Assembly (NCBI GenBank): GCA_029547805.1
Contig: JAKPOP010000027.1
Span: 101,739-165,738 of the forward strand
Direction of reading: 5' to 3'
DNA: 64,000 nucleotides
DNA from: Deltaproteobacteria bacterium
GTDB taxonomy: Bacteria; Myxococcota_A; UBA9042; DTJE01
Shown here: one piece after another, positions 18,618 through 28,060 of the stretch
Numbering within the stretch: position 1 is the first letter of the stretch
How the letters are laid out: each line of letters starts with the position of its first letter
The notes under the pieces: generated by a model
What the model was told of the DNA's origin: nothing
The model's database searches: none
Seen by the model: only the letters and a program-made list of their open reading frames with translations
Position numbers and translations under genes: made by a program

Positions 18618-21010
18618 CGGGGGCGCTCCTCTTCCGGGGGCCCCAGCACGACGGCCCAGTGGGCCCCCAGGGGCGACGATCCCAGGACCACCACCGGCTC
18701 GGAGAGGCCCGCCTCTGGAACCTCTCCCAGGAGGGCCACCAGGGCCAGCAGCGCCGAGGTGGCATCGGCGTAGCCCGCCAGGTCCACGGTGTCCAGGCAT
18801 CGGGGGCCGTCCCCGCCGCCAAAGACCTCCGCGAGGGCCGCTCGGTCCCGGTGGCCCCCCGCGCCGCCTGCCGGGGCCCAGGCCACCGCCGCGATGTCCT
18901 GGGGTCGCAGGCCGGCCCGCTCCAGGGCCTCCCGGAGGACTGCGACGCGTCCTGCCCCGCCCTCGTCGGGACCCTGGATCGTCCCCGGGTCCGTCGCCCC
19001 GGCGATCCCGAGCACCTCGGCCCGGGCCCGGGCGCCTCGGGCACCGGCGGTGCCAGCCTCCTCCAGCAACACTGCCGCGGCTCCCTCTCCCAGGAGGCGA
19101 CGCCGCCAGCCCCCTCCCCCCTCCAGGGTGGGGTCCGGAGGCAGCCACCCCGCCGAGTCCTCGTCCTGGAAACGCGCCTCGAAGACCTCGTCGGCGGCGG
19201 CGGCCACGACCCCGCTTCCGTGGCCCAGCAGGATGGCCTGCGCCGCGACGGCCAGCGCCGCCACCCCCGACTGGGGCCCCGTGGCCAGCGTGGTGGAGTG
19301 GCCCCGGAGATAGAGGGCCTGGGAGACGTAGCCCCCGACGCTGTTGGCGACGCTCTCGGCGAATCCGACGGGATCGGCCAGGCGGTTCGTGGTGCTCCAG
19401 ACCCGCCGCAGCAGCGGCTCCTCCGAAGGGCCCACGTGGACTCCCATCACCAGCCCGAAAGGTTCCAGGGTCCGGGGACGCAGCGGCAGTCCCGACGACT
19501 CCAGGGCCTCCTTCACCGCCAGGGTGGCCATCCGGCTGATGGGGTTCATCCCCCGGAGGTCGATGCGCCGGTCCGCGCTACGCCAGTCCACCGGCGGGAC
19601 CAGACCGGCCCGCCGGCAGCGGCACCGGGACACGTCGAATCGGTCCACTTCCCGAATGGAGCCACGCCCCTCCCGGAGACCCTCTCCCAGGGCCTCGGCG
19701 CCGATCCCGAAGGGGCTCACCGCGCCGATGCCCGTCACGACGACCCGGAATCGGGGCCGTGGGGAGGGCTCCCGGTCCGGCCGGGGAGGGACCGCCACTG
19801 CCAGGGCGGCGTTGTTGCCGCTGAAGGCCAGGTTCAGTTTCAGGAAGCAGGAGGTTCGTGCGGGCCGGGGTTCGGGTCCCACCACGTCCAGCCGGACCCC
19901 GGCCCGGGGCCCCCGAAAGTGCAGGGTCGGGGGGACGAACCCGTTGCGCAGTCCCACCACCGAGGCGGTCGCCTCGAGGACTCCGGCCGCCCCCAGCGTG
20001 TGTCCCAGGAAGGACTTCAGGGAGGTCACCGGCACCACTCGGTCCCCCATCAGCCGGAGCAGCGCCCGTGCCTCGGACCGGTCATTGGCCTCGGTGCCGG
20101 TGCCGTGGGCGTGGATGTGGTCCAGGTCCTCTGGAGCGAGGCCGGCGCGTTCCATGGCCGCCCGGAGAGCCCGGAAGGCCCCTTCTCCCTGGGGCTCCGG
20201 GGCCGTGAGGTGATGGGCGTCGGCCGAGAGGCCATAGGACAGCACCTCGGCCAGGCAGGTCGCTCCCCGCCGGAGGGCGTGGTCCCGGGACTCGACGACC
20301 CAGAAACCGGCCCCCTCCCCGAGGTTCATTCCCGCCTCCTGAGGCGTCCCGGAAAATGGGCGGCAGGGCCCCGGCTCGGCCATCGCCTTCACCGACGAGA
20401 ATCCGGCGAAGGTGGTCAGGCAAAGGGAATCGGAGCCGCCGGCCAGCACCACGTCGGCCAGGTCGGCCTGGATGAGGTCCAGGGCCAGGCCCAGGGCATT
20501 GGTGGAGGAGGAACAGGCCGTCGTGACGACGACCAGGGGACCCCGGACCCCAAAGGCCCCGCCCAGTGCCTGCCCCAGCGCCGCGTAGCGCATCCGGACC
20601 GCATCGGCCTCGTCCAGGGGGGACCCGGGGTCGGCGATCCGGGCCCGCCAGCGCTCCTCGACGGTCCGAAGGCTGCCGTTGCAGGTCCCGACGGAGATCG
20701 CGCTCCGGAGGGACGAGAGGTCCGCCGGCAGTCCTGCATGGTCCAGTGCCTGCCGGGCCGCCGCCAGGGCCAGGAGCAGGTATCGGTCCCGCCAGGCGTC
20801 GGCCAGCCCGGGGCCAAGGGCCTGCTCCGGGTCGAACCCCTGCACCTCTCCGGCCAGGTGGCTCCGGAAGGGGGTGGTGTCGAAGGCCCGCACCGGCACG
20901 ATTCCGCACCGGCCTTCCCGCAGGGCCGTTTCGAACGAGGCCAGGTCGGTCCCGATGGGGCTCACGACCCCGATCCCGGTCACGACGGCCCTTCGGAGGT
21001 CCCGGGTCAT
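18614..21010 (-). CDS. Double ketosynthase: KS (active Cys) fused to CLF/KSbeta-like domain (Cys replaced by Gln)
   Basis: N half RAVVTGIGVVSPIGTD...VVTTACSSSTNALG...HAHGTGTEANDRSEA...SFLGHTLGAAGVLEA; C half begins RFRVVVTGIGAVSPFGIG with TLATGPQSGVAALAVAAQAI at the nucleophile position. Confidence 0.88.
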   Translation of the reverse strand: MTRDLRRAVVTGIGVVSPIGTDLASFETALREGRCGIVPVRAFDTTPFRSHLAGEVQGFDPEQALGPGLADAWRDRYLLLALAAARQALDHAGLPADLSSLRSAISVGTCNGSLRTVEERWRARIADPGSPLDEADAVRMRYAALGQALGGAFGVRGPLVVVTTACSSSTNALGLALDLIQADLADVVLAGGSDSLCLTTFAGFSSVKAMAEPGPCRPFSGTPQEAGMNLGEGAGFWVVESRDHALRRGATCLAEVLSYGLSADAHHLTAPEPQGEGAFRALRAAMERAGLAPEDLDHIHAHGTGTEANDRSEARALLRLMGDRVVPVTSLKSFLGHTLGAAGVLEATASVVGLRNGFVPPTLHFRGPRAGVRLDVVGPEPRPARTSCFLKLNLAFSGNNAALAVAVPPRPDREPSPRPRFRVVVTGIGAVSPFGIGAEALGEGLREGRGSIREVDRFDVSRCRCRRAGLVPPVDWRSADRRIDLRGMNPISRMATLAVKEALESSGLPLRPRTLEPFGLVMGVHVGPSEEPLLRRVWSTTNRLADPVGFAESVANSVGGYVSQALYLRGHSTTLATGPQSGVAALAVAAQAILLGHGSGVVAAAADEVFEARFQDEDSAGWLPPDPTLEGGGGWRRRLLGEGAAAVLLEEAGTAGARGARARAEVLGIAGATDPGTIQGPDEGGAGRVAVLREALERAGLRPQDIAAVAWAPAGGAGGHRDRAALAEVFGGGDGPRCLDTVDLAGYADATSALLALVALLGEVPEAGLSEPVVVLGSSPLGAHWAVVLGPPEEERPR

Positions 21011-22350
21011 CGGCACAGCCGCTCCCACATCGGCCCCGACCGGCCTCGGGCATGGGCCCGGGCCACCAGGGCAGCCAGTTCCTCGGAGGCGTCGTCCAGC
21101 ACGAAGTTGGGACGGTCCTCCGCCTCTCTCCGGAGCCGGTCCCGGAGCCATTCCGGGTCCACCTGGGGGGAACAATAGAACACCGGTCGGAAGAGGTCAT
21201 CCTCCCGGTGGACCAGCCCCTCGGCCAGGGCCCTCCGGTGCAGCGGGGTGCCGGGAAAGATCCGGAGCGTCCGGTAGGGGAAGAAGACCGTGTCCCGCAG
21301 TTCGCGGCTGCGAGCCAGGGTCTCTTCCACGGTCTCTGGTGTCTCCCCGGGTCCCCCGAAGAGCAGAAAGTGGGCCCGGTGGATGCCTGCCCGGCCCAGG
21401 GTCTCGTGGGCCGCACGGACGTCCTCCCACCGGAAGGGCTTCCCGTAGGCCCGGAGCACCGGATCGCTCAGGGACTCGGTGCCCAGTTCCGCGTGGGTCA
21501 TGCCGGCCTCTCGGAGGGCCATGGCCAGCGCCTCCGAGATCCGGAAGGGGGCCAGGTAGGCCGAGAAGGGGAGCCCGACCGGGGCCTTCGAGAAGGCCTT
21601 GCAGGTCGTCTCCAGGCCCTCGGACTGGAGGTTCAGCACCGAGTCCACCAGGAAGAGATGCCGGGCCCCCAGGGCCTTCAGTCGCAGGGCCTCCTGGACG
21701 AGGTCGTCGGGGCTCCGGTACCGCAGGTGTCGTCCCTCGACGGCCGGATAGGTGCAGTAGACGCATCGGAAGTTGCAGCCCCGCTTCGTCTGGAGGTTCA
21801 GGACACCGCCACAGGAGGGGCCATGGCGAATCGCCAGGTCCGCCGCCGCCCGGGCATGTCCGATGGGCCCGGTCCAGTTCCAGGTCGGCCCTGGCTCTCG
21901 CCCCGGCAGCACGAGCCCCGAGACGCGCCAGTCCCGAGGGTCCTTCCCGTCCTCCAGGGCATCAACCAGGGCCCGGAGGTGTTCTCCCTCGCCCACGATC
22001 CCATAGTCGCCCTGAAGGGCCTCCAGGTACTGCCCTGGGAAGAGGGTGAAGGCGGCTCCGCCCAGGACCAGCGGAGCAGGATGGGCCCTCCGGATGCTCC
22101 GGGCGAGGTCCCGGTAGTGGTCCAGGTAGAAGCGGCCGTCGGGGCGGGTGCCGTCCACGTTTCGAAGAGAGAGGCCCACCAGGTGGGGGTCGAAGGCCGC
22201 CAGCGCCTCCGGGAGCCCTTCGTCGGCCAGGGCGTCCCAGAGCCGCACCTCGTGGCGGTCCTCCAGGGCCCGGGCCACGTAGGAGATGCCGATGGGGAAC
22301 ACCGGAAACGGTGTCCGTTCCGGGTTGGCCGAGATCAGAAAGACGCGCAC
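21007..22350 (-). CDS. Cobalamin-binding-type radical SAM enzyme
   Basis: GTG start 22350; N-terminal B12-domain-like VRVFLISANPERTPFPVFPIGISYVARAL; CNFRCVYC cluster motif; GCNFRCVYCTYP...LFGGPGETPETV. Confidence 0.85.
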   Translation of the reverse strand: MRVFLISANPERTPFPVFPIGISYVARALEDRHEVRLWDALADEGLPEALAAFDPHLVGLSLRNVDGTRPDGRFYLDHYRDLARSIRRAHPAPLVLGGAAFTLFPGQYLEALQGDYGIVGEGEHLRALVDALEDGKDPRDWRVSGLVLPGREPGPTWNWTGPIGHARAAADLAIRHGPSCGGVLNLQTKRGCNFRCVYCTYPAVEGRHLRYRSPDDLVQEALRLKALGARHLFLVDSVLNLQSEGLETTCKAFSKAPVGLPFSAYLAPFRISEALAMALREAGMTHAELGTESLSDPVLRAYGKPFRWEDVRAAHETLGRAGIHRAHFLLFGGPGETPETVEETLARSRELRDTVFFPYRTLRIFPGTPLHRRALAEGLVHREDDLFRPVFYCSPQVDPEWLRDRLRREAEDRPNFVLDDASEELAALVARAHARGRSGPMWERLCR

Positions 22351-22357
22351 GGTGACC

Positions 22358-23077
22358 TCACGCGGAAAGGGCCGCCAGGGAGAAGGTCCACCGGCCCCCC
22401 TCGAGCCGGACCTCCCGTTGCCAGGCCCCGCTGCGTCGGGTGGCGGCGACCAGTTCCCGGAGGTCGGTCCCCGGATCGGGATCGCCTGTGCCCAGGAAGC
22501 GGCATTGCAACAGGCGTCCTGGAGCGGCCAAGGATACCGCAACCAGCAGCGCCAGCACCACCCAGGGGGGCGAATCCTCCGGCGGGGGCACGTGGTACTC
22601 CCCGCAGAGGGCCGCATCGCAGGTCCCGAAGGCCACCTCCTGCCAGCCGGCCACCAGGGCCTGCCACCCGGGCGAGGCCTCCTGGACCACCGCCAGGCCC
22701 GGGCCCCGGAGTCCCAGGACCCGGGAGATCTCGGCCCCGGCCGTGGTCGGGAGGGTCCGGGCATAGAGGGACGGCTGGGGACGCAGGGCAAGGGTGGCCG
22801 CGAAGTCCCGATCCACCGACAGGCAGCCTGTGGTGGACCCCAGGAAGACCCCGGTGGTCTCCCGCAGGGACTCCGGCAGGGGCGGCAGCAGCCCCCCGGC
22901 GGCCAGCACGAAGCGGCTGGGCAGGTCGAGGCGTCCCGGCCGGTCCAGGTCCGGGAAGAACTCCCGGGGATCGGGAGCGGCGCGGGAACCATCGGGGTTC
23001 CAGCAGGAGGCCCCCTCGGGTCCGATCCGGTCCCGGTGGTCCACCAGCACCGTCGCCGCCAGCCGCACGTCTCTCAC
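22358..23077 (-). CDS. Small ketosynthase-N-like protein (aryl-polyene-type partner)
   Basis: SLYARTLPTTAGAEISRVLGLRGPGLAVVQEASPGWQALVAGWQEVAFG resembles a reduced KS N-domain; embedded between KS genes. Confidence 0.6.
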   Translation of the reverse strand: MRDVRLAATVLVDHRDRIGPEGASCWNPDGSRAAPDPREFFPDLDRPGRLDLPSRFVLAAGGLLPPLPESLRETTGVFLGSTTGCLSVDRDFAATLALRPQPSLYARTLPTTAGAEISRVLGLRGPGLAVVQEASPGWQALVAGWQEVAFGTCDAALCGEYHVPPPEDSPPWVVLALLVAVSLAAPGRLLQCRFLGTGDPDPGTDLRELVAATRRSGAWQREVRLEGGRWTFSLAALSA

Positions 23078-24252
23078 CGGGATGCCTCCAGGATCAGGGC
23101 CACGTTGAGCCCTCCGAAGCCCGAGTTCACCGACAGGATCCGCCCCTCGGACAGCGGGCGTGGGAACCGGCAGATGTCGAGGCCGAGGCTCCCGGCCCGG
23201 TGTCCGGCCGTCGGAGGCACGAGGCCCGCCTCGAGGGCCATCGCCGAGACCAGGGCCTCCAGGGTGCCACAGGCGCCCAGGGTGTGCCCCGTGGCCCCCT
23301 TGATCCCGAAGACCGGCGGAGGGGAGTCCCCGAAGGCGGATCGGAAGGCCTCGGCCTCCATCGCGTCGTTGGCCTCGGTGGCCGTTCCGTGGCCGCAGAT
23401 GGCTCCCACGGGTCCTCCTCGGGCCTCGGTCCGGGCCTGGCGGATCGCCCGCGCCAGTCCCCCTCCCGAGGGGTCGGGTCGCACCATGCCCACGGCGTCC
23501 TGGGCCTGGCCGGCCCCCGCCAGACGGACGCCGGGGCCCGGGCCCCCCTCGATCCAGAGGGCCGCCACCGCCTCCCCCAGGGAGAGACCTTCCCGCTCGT
23601 CGTCATAGGGGCGGCAGGGCCCGGCGGCCATCGCCCCCAGGCAACGGAACCCCTCCACCAGGAACGGGTCCAGGCGATCCGCCCCGACGACCAGCACCCG
23701 CCGGCAGACCCCGCCCCGGATCAGCCGGTCCGCCCGGACAATCGCCGCGGCCCCCGAGGCGCAGGCCGCCGAGACGAGTTCCGCGGGTCCCCGGTGGTCC
23801 ATCGCCGTCCGCACCCGTCGGAGGAAGGGGCCCAGGGACACGGGCCTCCCCGGGAGTCGCAGCCCCTCGATGTCCCCCTTCGTGGTGGCGACCACCAGTC
23901 CGGTGGTCGGGTCCGCCAGGGCCCGCGCCGGGTCCGCTCCCGAGTCCTCGATGGCCCGACGGGCCACCCCGGCGATGCAGGCCGCCCAGGGATCGCCGTC
24001 GGCGTCCCAGGGGTCATGGGGCATCGCGCCGACCACGGTTCCGGTCCGGTCGGGGGCCAGCCCGCTCGCACCCTCCAGGAGGTTCCGCCAGACGGACCGG
24101 ACGTCGCCCCCCAGGGCGCAGCAGGCCGCCATGCCGGAGATCCGGGGCACCTCGTCGACCAACCGTGCCTCCCATGTCGTCGCGGGGGAATCTTCCTCGG
24201 GAGGGGCTCCCGGGGCAAGTCCCCGGGGCGTCCCAGGCAGTTGATGATACAC
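23074..24252 (-). CDS. Beta-ketoacyl-ACP synthase
   Basis: LVSAACASGAAAIVRADRLI, CGHGTATEANDAMEAEAF, GATGHTLGACGTLEAL catalytic motifs; start site uncertain. Confidence 0.85.
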   Translation of the reverse strand: MYHQLPGTPRGLAPGAPPEEDSPATTWEARLVDEVPRISGMAACCALGGDVRSVWRNLLEGASGLAPDRTGTVVGAMPHDPWDADGDPWAACIAGVARRAIEDSGADPARALADPTTGLVVATTKGDIEGLRLPGRPVSLGPFLRRVRTAMDHRGPAELVSAACASGAAAIVRADRLIRGGVCRRVLVVGADRLDPFLVEGFRCLGAMAAGPCRPYDDEREGLSLGEAVAALWIEGGPGPGVRLAGAGQAQDAVGMVRPDPSGGGLARAIRQARTEARGGPVGAICGHGTATEANDAMEAEAFRSAFGDSPPPVFGIKGATGHTLGACGTLEALVSAMALEAGLVPPTAGHRAGSLGLDICRFPRPLSEGRILSVNSGFGGLNVALILEASR

Positions 24253-24290
24253 TGTCGGTGCCGGTGGACCGGGAGCGAAGGAGAAAGACG

Positions 24291-25595
24291 ATGCCCGTGG
24301 AGCCGAGGTTGTTGAAGGGTTTCCGGGACTTCCTGCCCGGGGAGCAGGCGGGTCGGCAGGCCATGATCGACCGCATCACCCGGGCCTTCGAGACCTGCGG
24401 CTTCGCCCCCCTCTCGACCCCCGCCATCGAGTACGCCGACATCCTGCTGGGCAAGTATGGCGACGAGGGCGAGAAACTCCTCTACCGCTTCCAGGACAAC
24501 GGAGGGCGGGACGTGGCCCTCCGCTATGACCTGACGGTGCCCCTGGCCCGGGTCGTGGCCCAGTACCGGGACCTGCCCCGGCCCTTCCGACGCTATCAGG
24601 TCGGGACGGTCTGGCGGGCCGAGAAGCCCGCCCATGGTCGGTTCCGGGAGTTCCTGCAGATGGACGCCGACATCGTGGGGAGCGCCTCGCCACTGGCCGA
24701 TGCCGACTGCCTGGCAGCGGGGATCCTGGCCCTCCAGGGCCTGGGTCTGGATCGGTTCCGGGTCCGGATCGGGCACCGGGGGGTGCTGGAGGCGATGCTG
24801 GACGGGGCCAACGTGCCGCCTGGGCCCGTGCGGATCGAGGTGCTCCGGGTGCTGGACAAGTGGGAGAAGGTCGGTCGGGACGCCGTCATGGAGATGCTGG
24901 CGGCCCTGCCGGAACTGGGGCCCGAGGCTGCCACGGCGGTGCTGGACGCCCTGGGTGACGGCACCGACGAGGGGCGGGTCGAGGCCCTGGCGGGACAGGC
25001 CCCCGAGGCCGTGGCCCATCTCCGGGCGGTGCTGGGGGCGGTCCGGGCGATGGGATTCGGGGAGTTCGTGGCGCTGGACCTCCGGATCGCCCGGGGCCTG
25101 GACTACTACACGGGGACCGTCTACGAGACCCTTCTGCTGGACCTGCCGACGATGGGCTCGGTGATGAGCGGCGGACGTTACGACGGGCTGCTCCAGACCT
25201 ACGGCGTTCCCAGCCTGCCCTCGGTGGGGATCAGCATCGGGGTGGACCGGCTCTTCGCGGCGCTGGTCGAATCGGGTCAGGCCCCGAAGGGGGCCTCGGG
25301 GCCCCAGGTGGTCGTGTGCCTGCTGGGCAACGAGGCCTGGGAGACGGGGTTGGCGCTGGTCACGGACCTCCGGCGCCTGGGCCTCCGGGCCGAGACGGCC
25401 CCGGACCCCACCGCCCGGCTCAAGAAGCAGTTCGAGCACGCGGTGCGCCGCGAGGCTCGTTACGCGGTGATCCTGGGCGACGCGGAGGTCCGGGAGAGGC
25501 GGGGGGCCGTGAAGGACCTGGCCTCGGGAGACCAGCAGGACGTCCCGATTTCGGGCCTTCCGCAGTGGATTCGGTCCCACCTGGGGGAGGAGTGA
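24291..25595 (+). CDS. hisS: Histidine--tRNA ligase
   Basis: KGFRDFLPGE, VALRYDLTVPLARVVAQY, GRFREFLQMDADIVG, RGLDYYTGTVYE. Confidence 0.95.
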   Translation: MPVEPRLLKGFRDFLPGEQAGRQAMIDRITRAFETCGFAPLSTPAIEYADILLGKYGDEGEKLLYRFQDNGGRDVALRYDLTVPLARVVAQYRDLPRPFRRYQVGTVWRAEKPAHGRFREFLQMDADIVGSASPLADADCLAAGILALQGLGLDRFRVRIGHRGVLEAMLDGANVPPGPVRIEVLRVLDKWEKVGRDAVMEMLAALPELGPEAATAVLDALGDGTDEGRVEALAGQAPEAVAHLRAVLGAVRAMGFGEFVALDLRIARGLDYYTGTVYETLLLDLPTMGSVMSGGRYDGLLQTYGVPSLPSVGISIGVDRLFAALVESGQAPKGASGPQVVVCLLGNEAWETGLALVTDLRRLGLRAETAPDPTARLKKQFEHAVRREARYAVILGDAEVRERRGAVKDLASGDQQDVPISGLPQWIRSHLGEE

Positions 25596-25599
25596 GGCC

Positions 25600-26259
25600 G
25601 TGGCCGGCGACAAGGAGTACGACGCCGAACTCGCGGACCTGGCGACCCGGATCGAGAAACTGCGCATCCACTACCAGGGCTATTTCCTGGGCCTGGAGAA
25701 GGTTCCCCCCCTCTTCGAGCGGGACCAGTTGGAACGGGCCATCCGCCTGAGTCCCCTCCACGAGGCCCGGAGGGCGGTCTACAAGTTCCGCTTCCAGTCC
25801 CTCTGCCAGCGCTTCCGGACCCTGGCGGTGTACTGGGACCGGGTGATGCGGGACCTGGAGGAGGGGAAGGTCACCCGGGAGTCCATGCGCCGGGAGGCGG
25901 GCTACGCCCCGATGGCCCCGGCGCCGGGGGTCGGGGCCGGCGAGGAGGGCTCCGGACCGGGTTCCGCGGCCGAGGTGTTGGGCCCCGATGCCGGCTCCGG
26001 GACTCCCGGTGAGACGCCGTCCTCCCCGGATCCGGTCGTGGGGCTGTGGCGGGACTACCTGTCGGCCCGGTCGGCCCTGGGACTCCCCATCGAGGGGATC
26101 ACCGAGTCGGCCTTCCGGGCCGGGCTGGAGAAGGCCCGCCAGGCCCAGCGGGAGCGCCTGGGGGTGCCGGACGTCCGGTTCTCGGTCGTGGTGAAGGAGG
26201 GGAAGGTGGTGTTGCTGGCCAGGCCTGAGGGGGCGGCCCCCGAGGCGCGGGAGGCGTGA
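25600..26259 (+). CDS. Hypothetical protein, possibly MXAN_5187-like family
   Basis: [33 protein letters not shown]...[27 protein letters not shown]; family name from memory only. Confidence 0.5.
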   Translation: MAGDKEYDAELADLATRIEKLRIHYQGYFLGLEKVPPLFERDQLERAIRLSPLHEARRAVYKFRFQSLCQRFRTLAVYWDRVMRDLEEGKVTRESMRREAGYAPMAPAPGVGAGEEGSGPGSAAEVLGPDAGSGTPGETPSSPDPVVGLWRDYLSARSALGLPIEGITESAFRAGLEKARQAQRERLGVPDVRFSVVVKEGKVVLLARPEGAAPEAREA

Positions 26260-26261
26260 CG

Positions 26262-27614
26262 ATGCTGATGACCGACGTGATCCGCCGCAAGCGGGACGGC
26301 GGGCGACTGGATGCGGACACGATCCGGGAGGTGATCCAGGGCGTCACCACGGGCGCTGTGCCGGACTACCAGGTGGCGGCGCTGCTGATGGCCATCTACT
26401 TCCAGGGACTGGACGGGGGGGAACTGGCGGTCTGGACCGACACGATGCTCCGATCCGGGGACGTCTTCGACCTCTCGGACATTCCGGGGCCGAAGGTGGA
26501 CAAGCACAGCACCGGCGGAGTGGGGGACAAGATCAGCATCCCCCTGGCCCCCCTGGTGGCGGCCTGCGGCGTCCGGGTGCCGATGATCTCGGGCCGGGGC
26601 CTCGGGCACACCGGCGGCACGCTGGACAAGCTGGAGTCGATGCCCGGCTTTCGGACCGACCTCTCGCCCGAGCGGTTCATCCAGGGGGTCCGGGAGGTGG
26701 GGGTCTGCCTGATCGGACAGACCGAGCGGATCGTCCCGGCGGACCGCCGCCTCTATGCCCTGCGGGACGTCACCGGGACCGTGGAGTCGATCCCCCTGAT
26801 CGCTGCGTCGATCCTCAGCAAGAAACTTGCCGAGGGGATCTCGGGGCTCGTGCTGGACGTCAAGATGGGGTCCGGGGCCTTCATGAAGACCCCGGATCGG
26901 GCGCGGCAACTGGCCGAGACCCTGGTGGATCTGGGGGAGCGGTCCGGGGTCCGGACCGTGGCTTGCCTGACCGACATGGACGACCCCATCGGGTGGGCGG
27001 TGGGCAACGCCCTGGAGATCGAGGAGACCCTGGAGGTCCTGCAGGGGGCAGGCCCCGAGGACACCGTGGAACTGGTGGAGGTCCTCGGGGGCCAGATGCT
27101 GCTCCTCGGGGGCGTCGTCGCCGATGGGGAGGAGGGGGCCCGGCGGATCCGGGCGGCCCGGTTCGACGGGTCGGGCCTGGAGGTCTTTCGGCGAATGGTG
27201 GCCTTCCAGGGGGGCGACCCCCGTCTGGTGGACGACCCGGGACGGCTTCCCCGGGCCCGGTTCCAGAAGGAGGTCCCGGCGGAGGCCGAGGGGGTCGTGG
27301 AATCGGTGGACTGCGAGGCGGTGGGAATGGCGGCCCTGGTCCTGGGAGGGGGGCGGCGCCGGAAGGAGGACCCGGTGGACCCGGCGGTCGGGCTTCGAAT
27401 CCGGGTGCACCGGGGGGACCGGGTCCGGCCCGGAGAACCCCTGGCGACTCTGTGCTACAACGACCCGGCTCGGGTCCCGGAGGCGGAGGGACGGCTCCGG
27501 GGGGCCTGGCGCCTGGGTCCCGGTCCCGTGGATCGCCGGCCCCGTCTGGTGGGCCTCGCGGGGCGGCCCCCGAACGGAATGCCCCACCCGGGGGGCCAGG
27601 AAAAAACCCCTTGA
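26262..27614 (+). CDS. Pyrimidine-nucleoside/thymidine phosphorylase
   Basis: [48 protein letters not shown]. Confidence 0.93.
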   Translation: MLMTDVIRRKRDGGRLDADTIREVIQGVTTGAVPDYQVAALLMAIYFQGLDGGELAVWTDTMLRSGDVFDLSDIPGPKVDKHSTGGVGDKISIPLAPLVAACGVRVPMISGRGLGHTGGTLDKLESMPGFRTDLSPERFIQGVREVGVCLIGQTERIVPADRRLYALRDVTGTVESIPLIAASILSKKLAEGISGLVLDVKMGSGAFMKTPDRARQLAETLVDLGERSGVRTVACLTDMDDPIGWAVGNALEIEETLEVLQGAGPEDTVELVEVLGGQMLLLGGVVADGEEGARRIRAARFDGSGLEVFRRMVAFQGGDPRLVDDPGRLPRARFQKEVPAEAEGVVESVDCEAVGMAALVLGGGRRRKEDPVDPAVGLRIRVHRGDRVRPGEPLATLCYNDPARVPEAEGRLRGAWRLGPGPVDRRPRLVGLAGRPPNGMPHPGGQEKTP

Positions 27615-27639
27615 CACATCCGTGTCGTTCTCCTAGCAT
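27611..27639 (+). promoter_or_regulatory. Sigma70-like promoter TTGACA-N17-TAGCAT for rpsO-pnp
   Basis: -35 27611-27616 overlaps the stop codon of the phosphorylase; -10 27634-27639; rpsO ATG at 27674. Confidence 0.7.
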
Positions 27640-27673
27640 TCGCCCGTTTGAAAAGGTGACGTGGAGGATCGGA

Positions 27674-27943
27674 ATGCCCCTGGCTCCCGAGCAGAAGTTG
27701 GCTCTCGTCGAAAAACATCGCGTCCACGAGACCGATACCGGCTCGCCGGAGGTGCAGGTGGCGCTGTTGACCGAGCGGATCCGGTACCTGACGGAGCACT
27801 TCAAGACACACCAGAAGGACCATCACTCCCGGCGAGGCCTGCTGAAACTGGTCAGCCAGAGGCGGCGCCTGCTGGAGTACGTGAAGCGGTCCGACGTCAG
27901 CCGGTACCAGAAGATCATCGCCCAGCTGGGGCTTCGGCGCTAG
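27674..27943 (+). CDS. rpsO: 30S ribosomal protein S15
   Basis: [53 protein letters not shown]. Confidence 0.97.
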   Translation: MPLAPEQKLALVEKHRVHETDTGSPEVQVALLTERIRYLTEHFKTHQKDHHSRRGLLKLVSQRRRLLEYVKRSDVSRYQKIIAQLGLRR

Positions 27944-28060
27944 GCCCCCCGGACCAGGACGAGGCTCGGGTACTCGTCTCCCCCACCCACCGGTGTCCGG
28001 CAGCAGGACGGAAGAGGGACTTCCGTCGGAACGGCCGGCCTGCCTGGAGAGGAGTTCATC

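Noticed and set aside
20566-24315. 1,249-aa plus-strand ORF across the polyene cluster
   Set aside because: Runs antisense to four recognised KS/rSAM genes; Pro/Arg/Gly-rich artefact of GC content.
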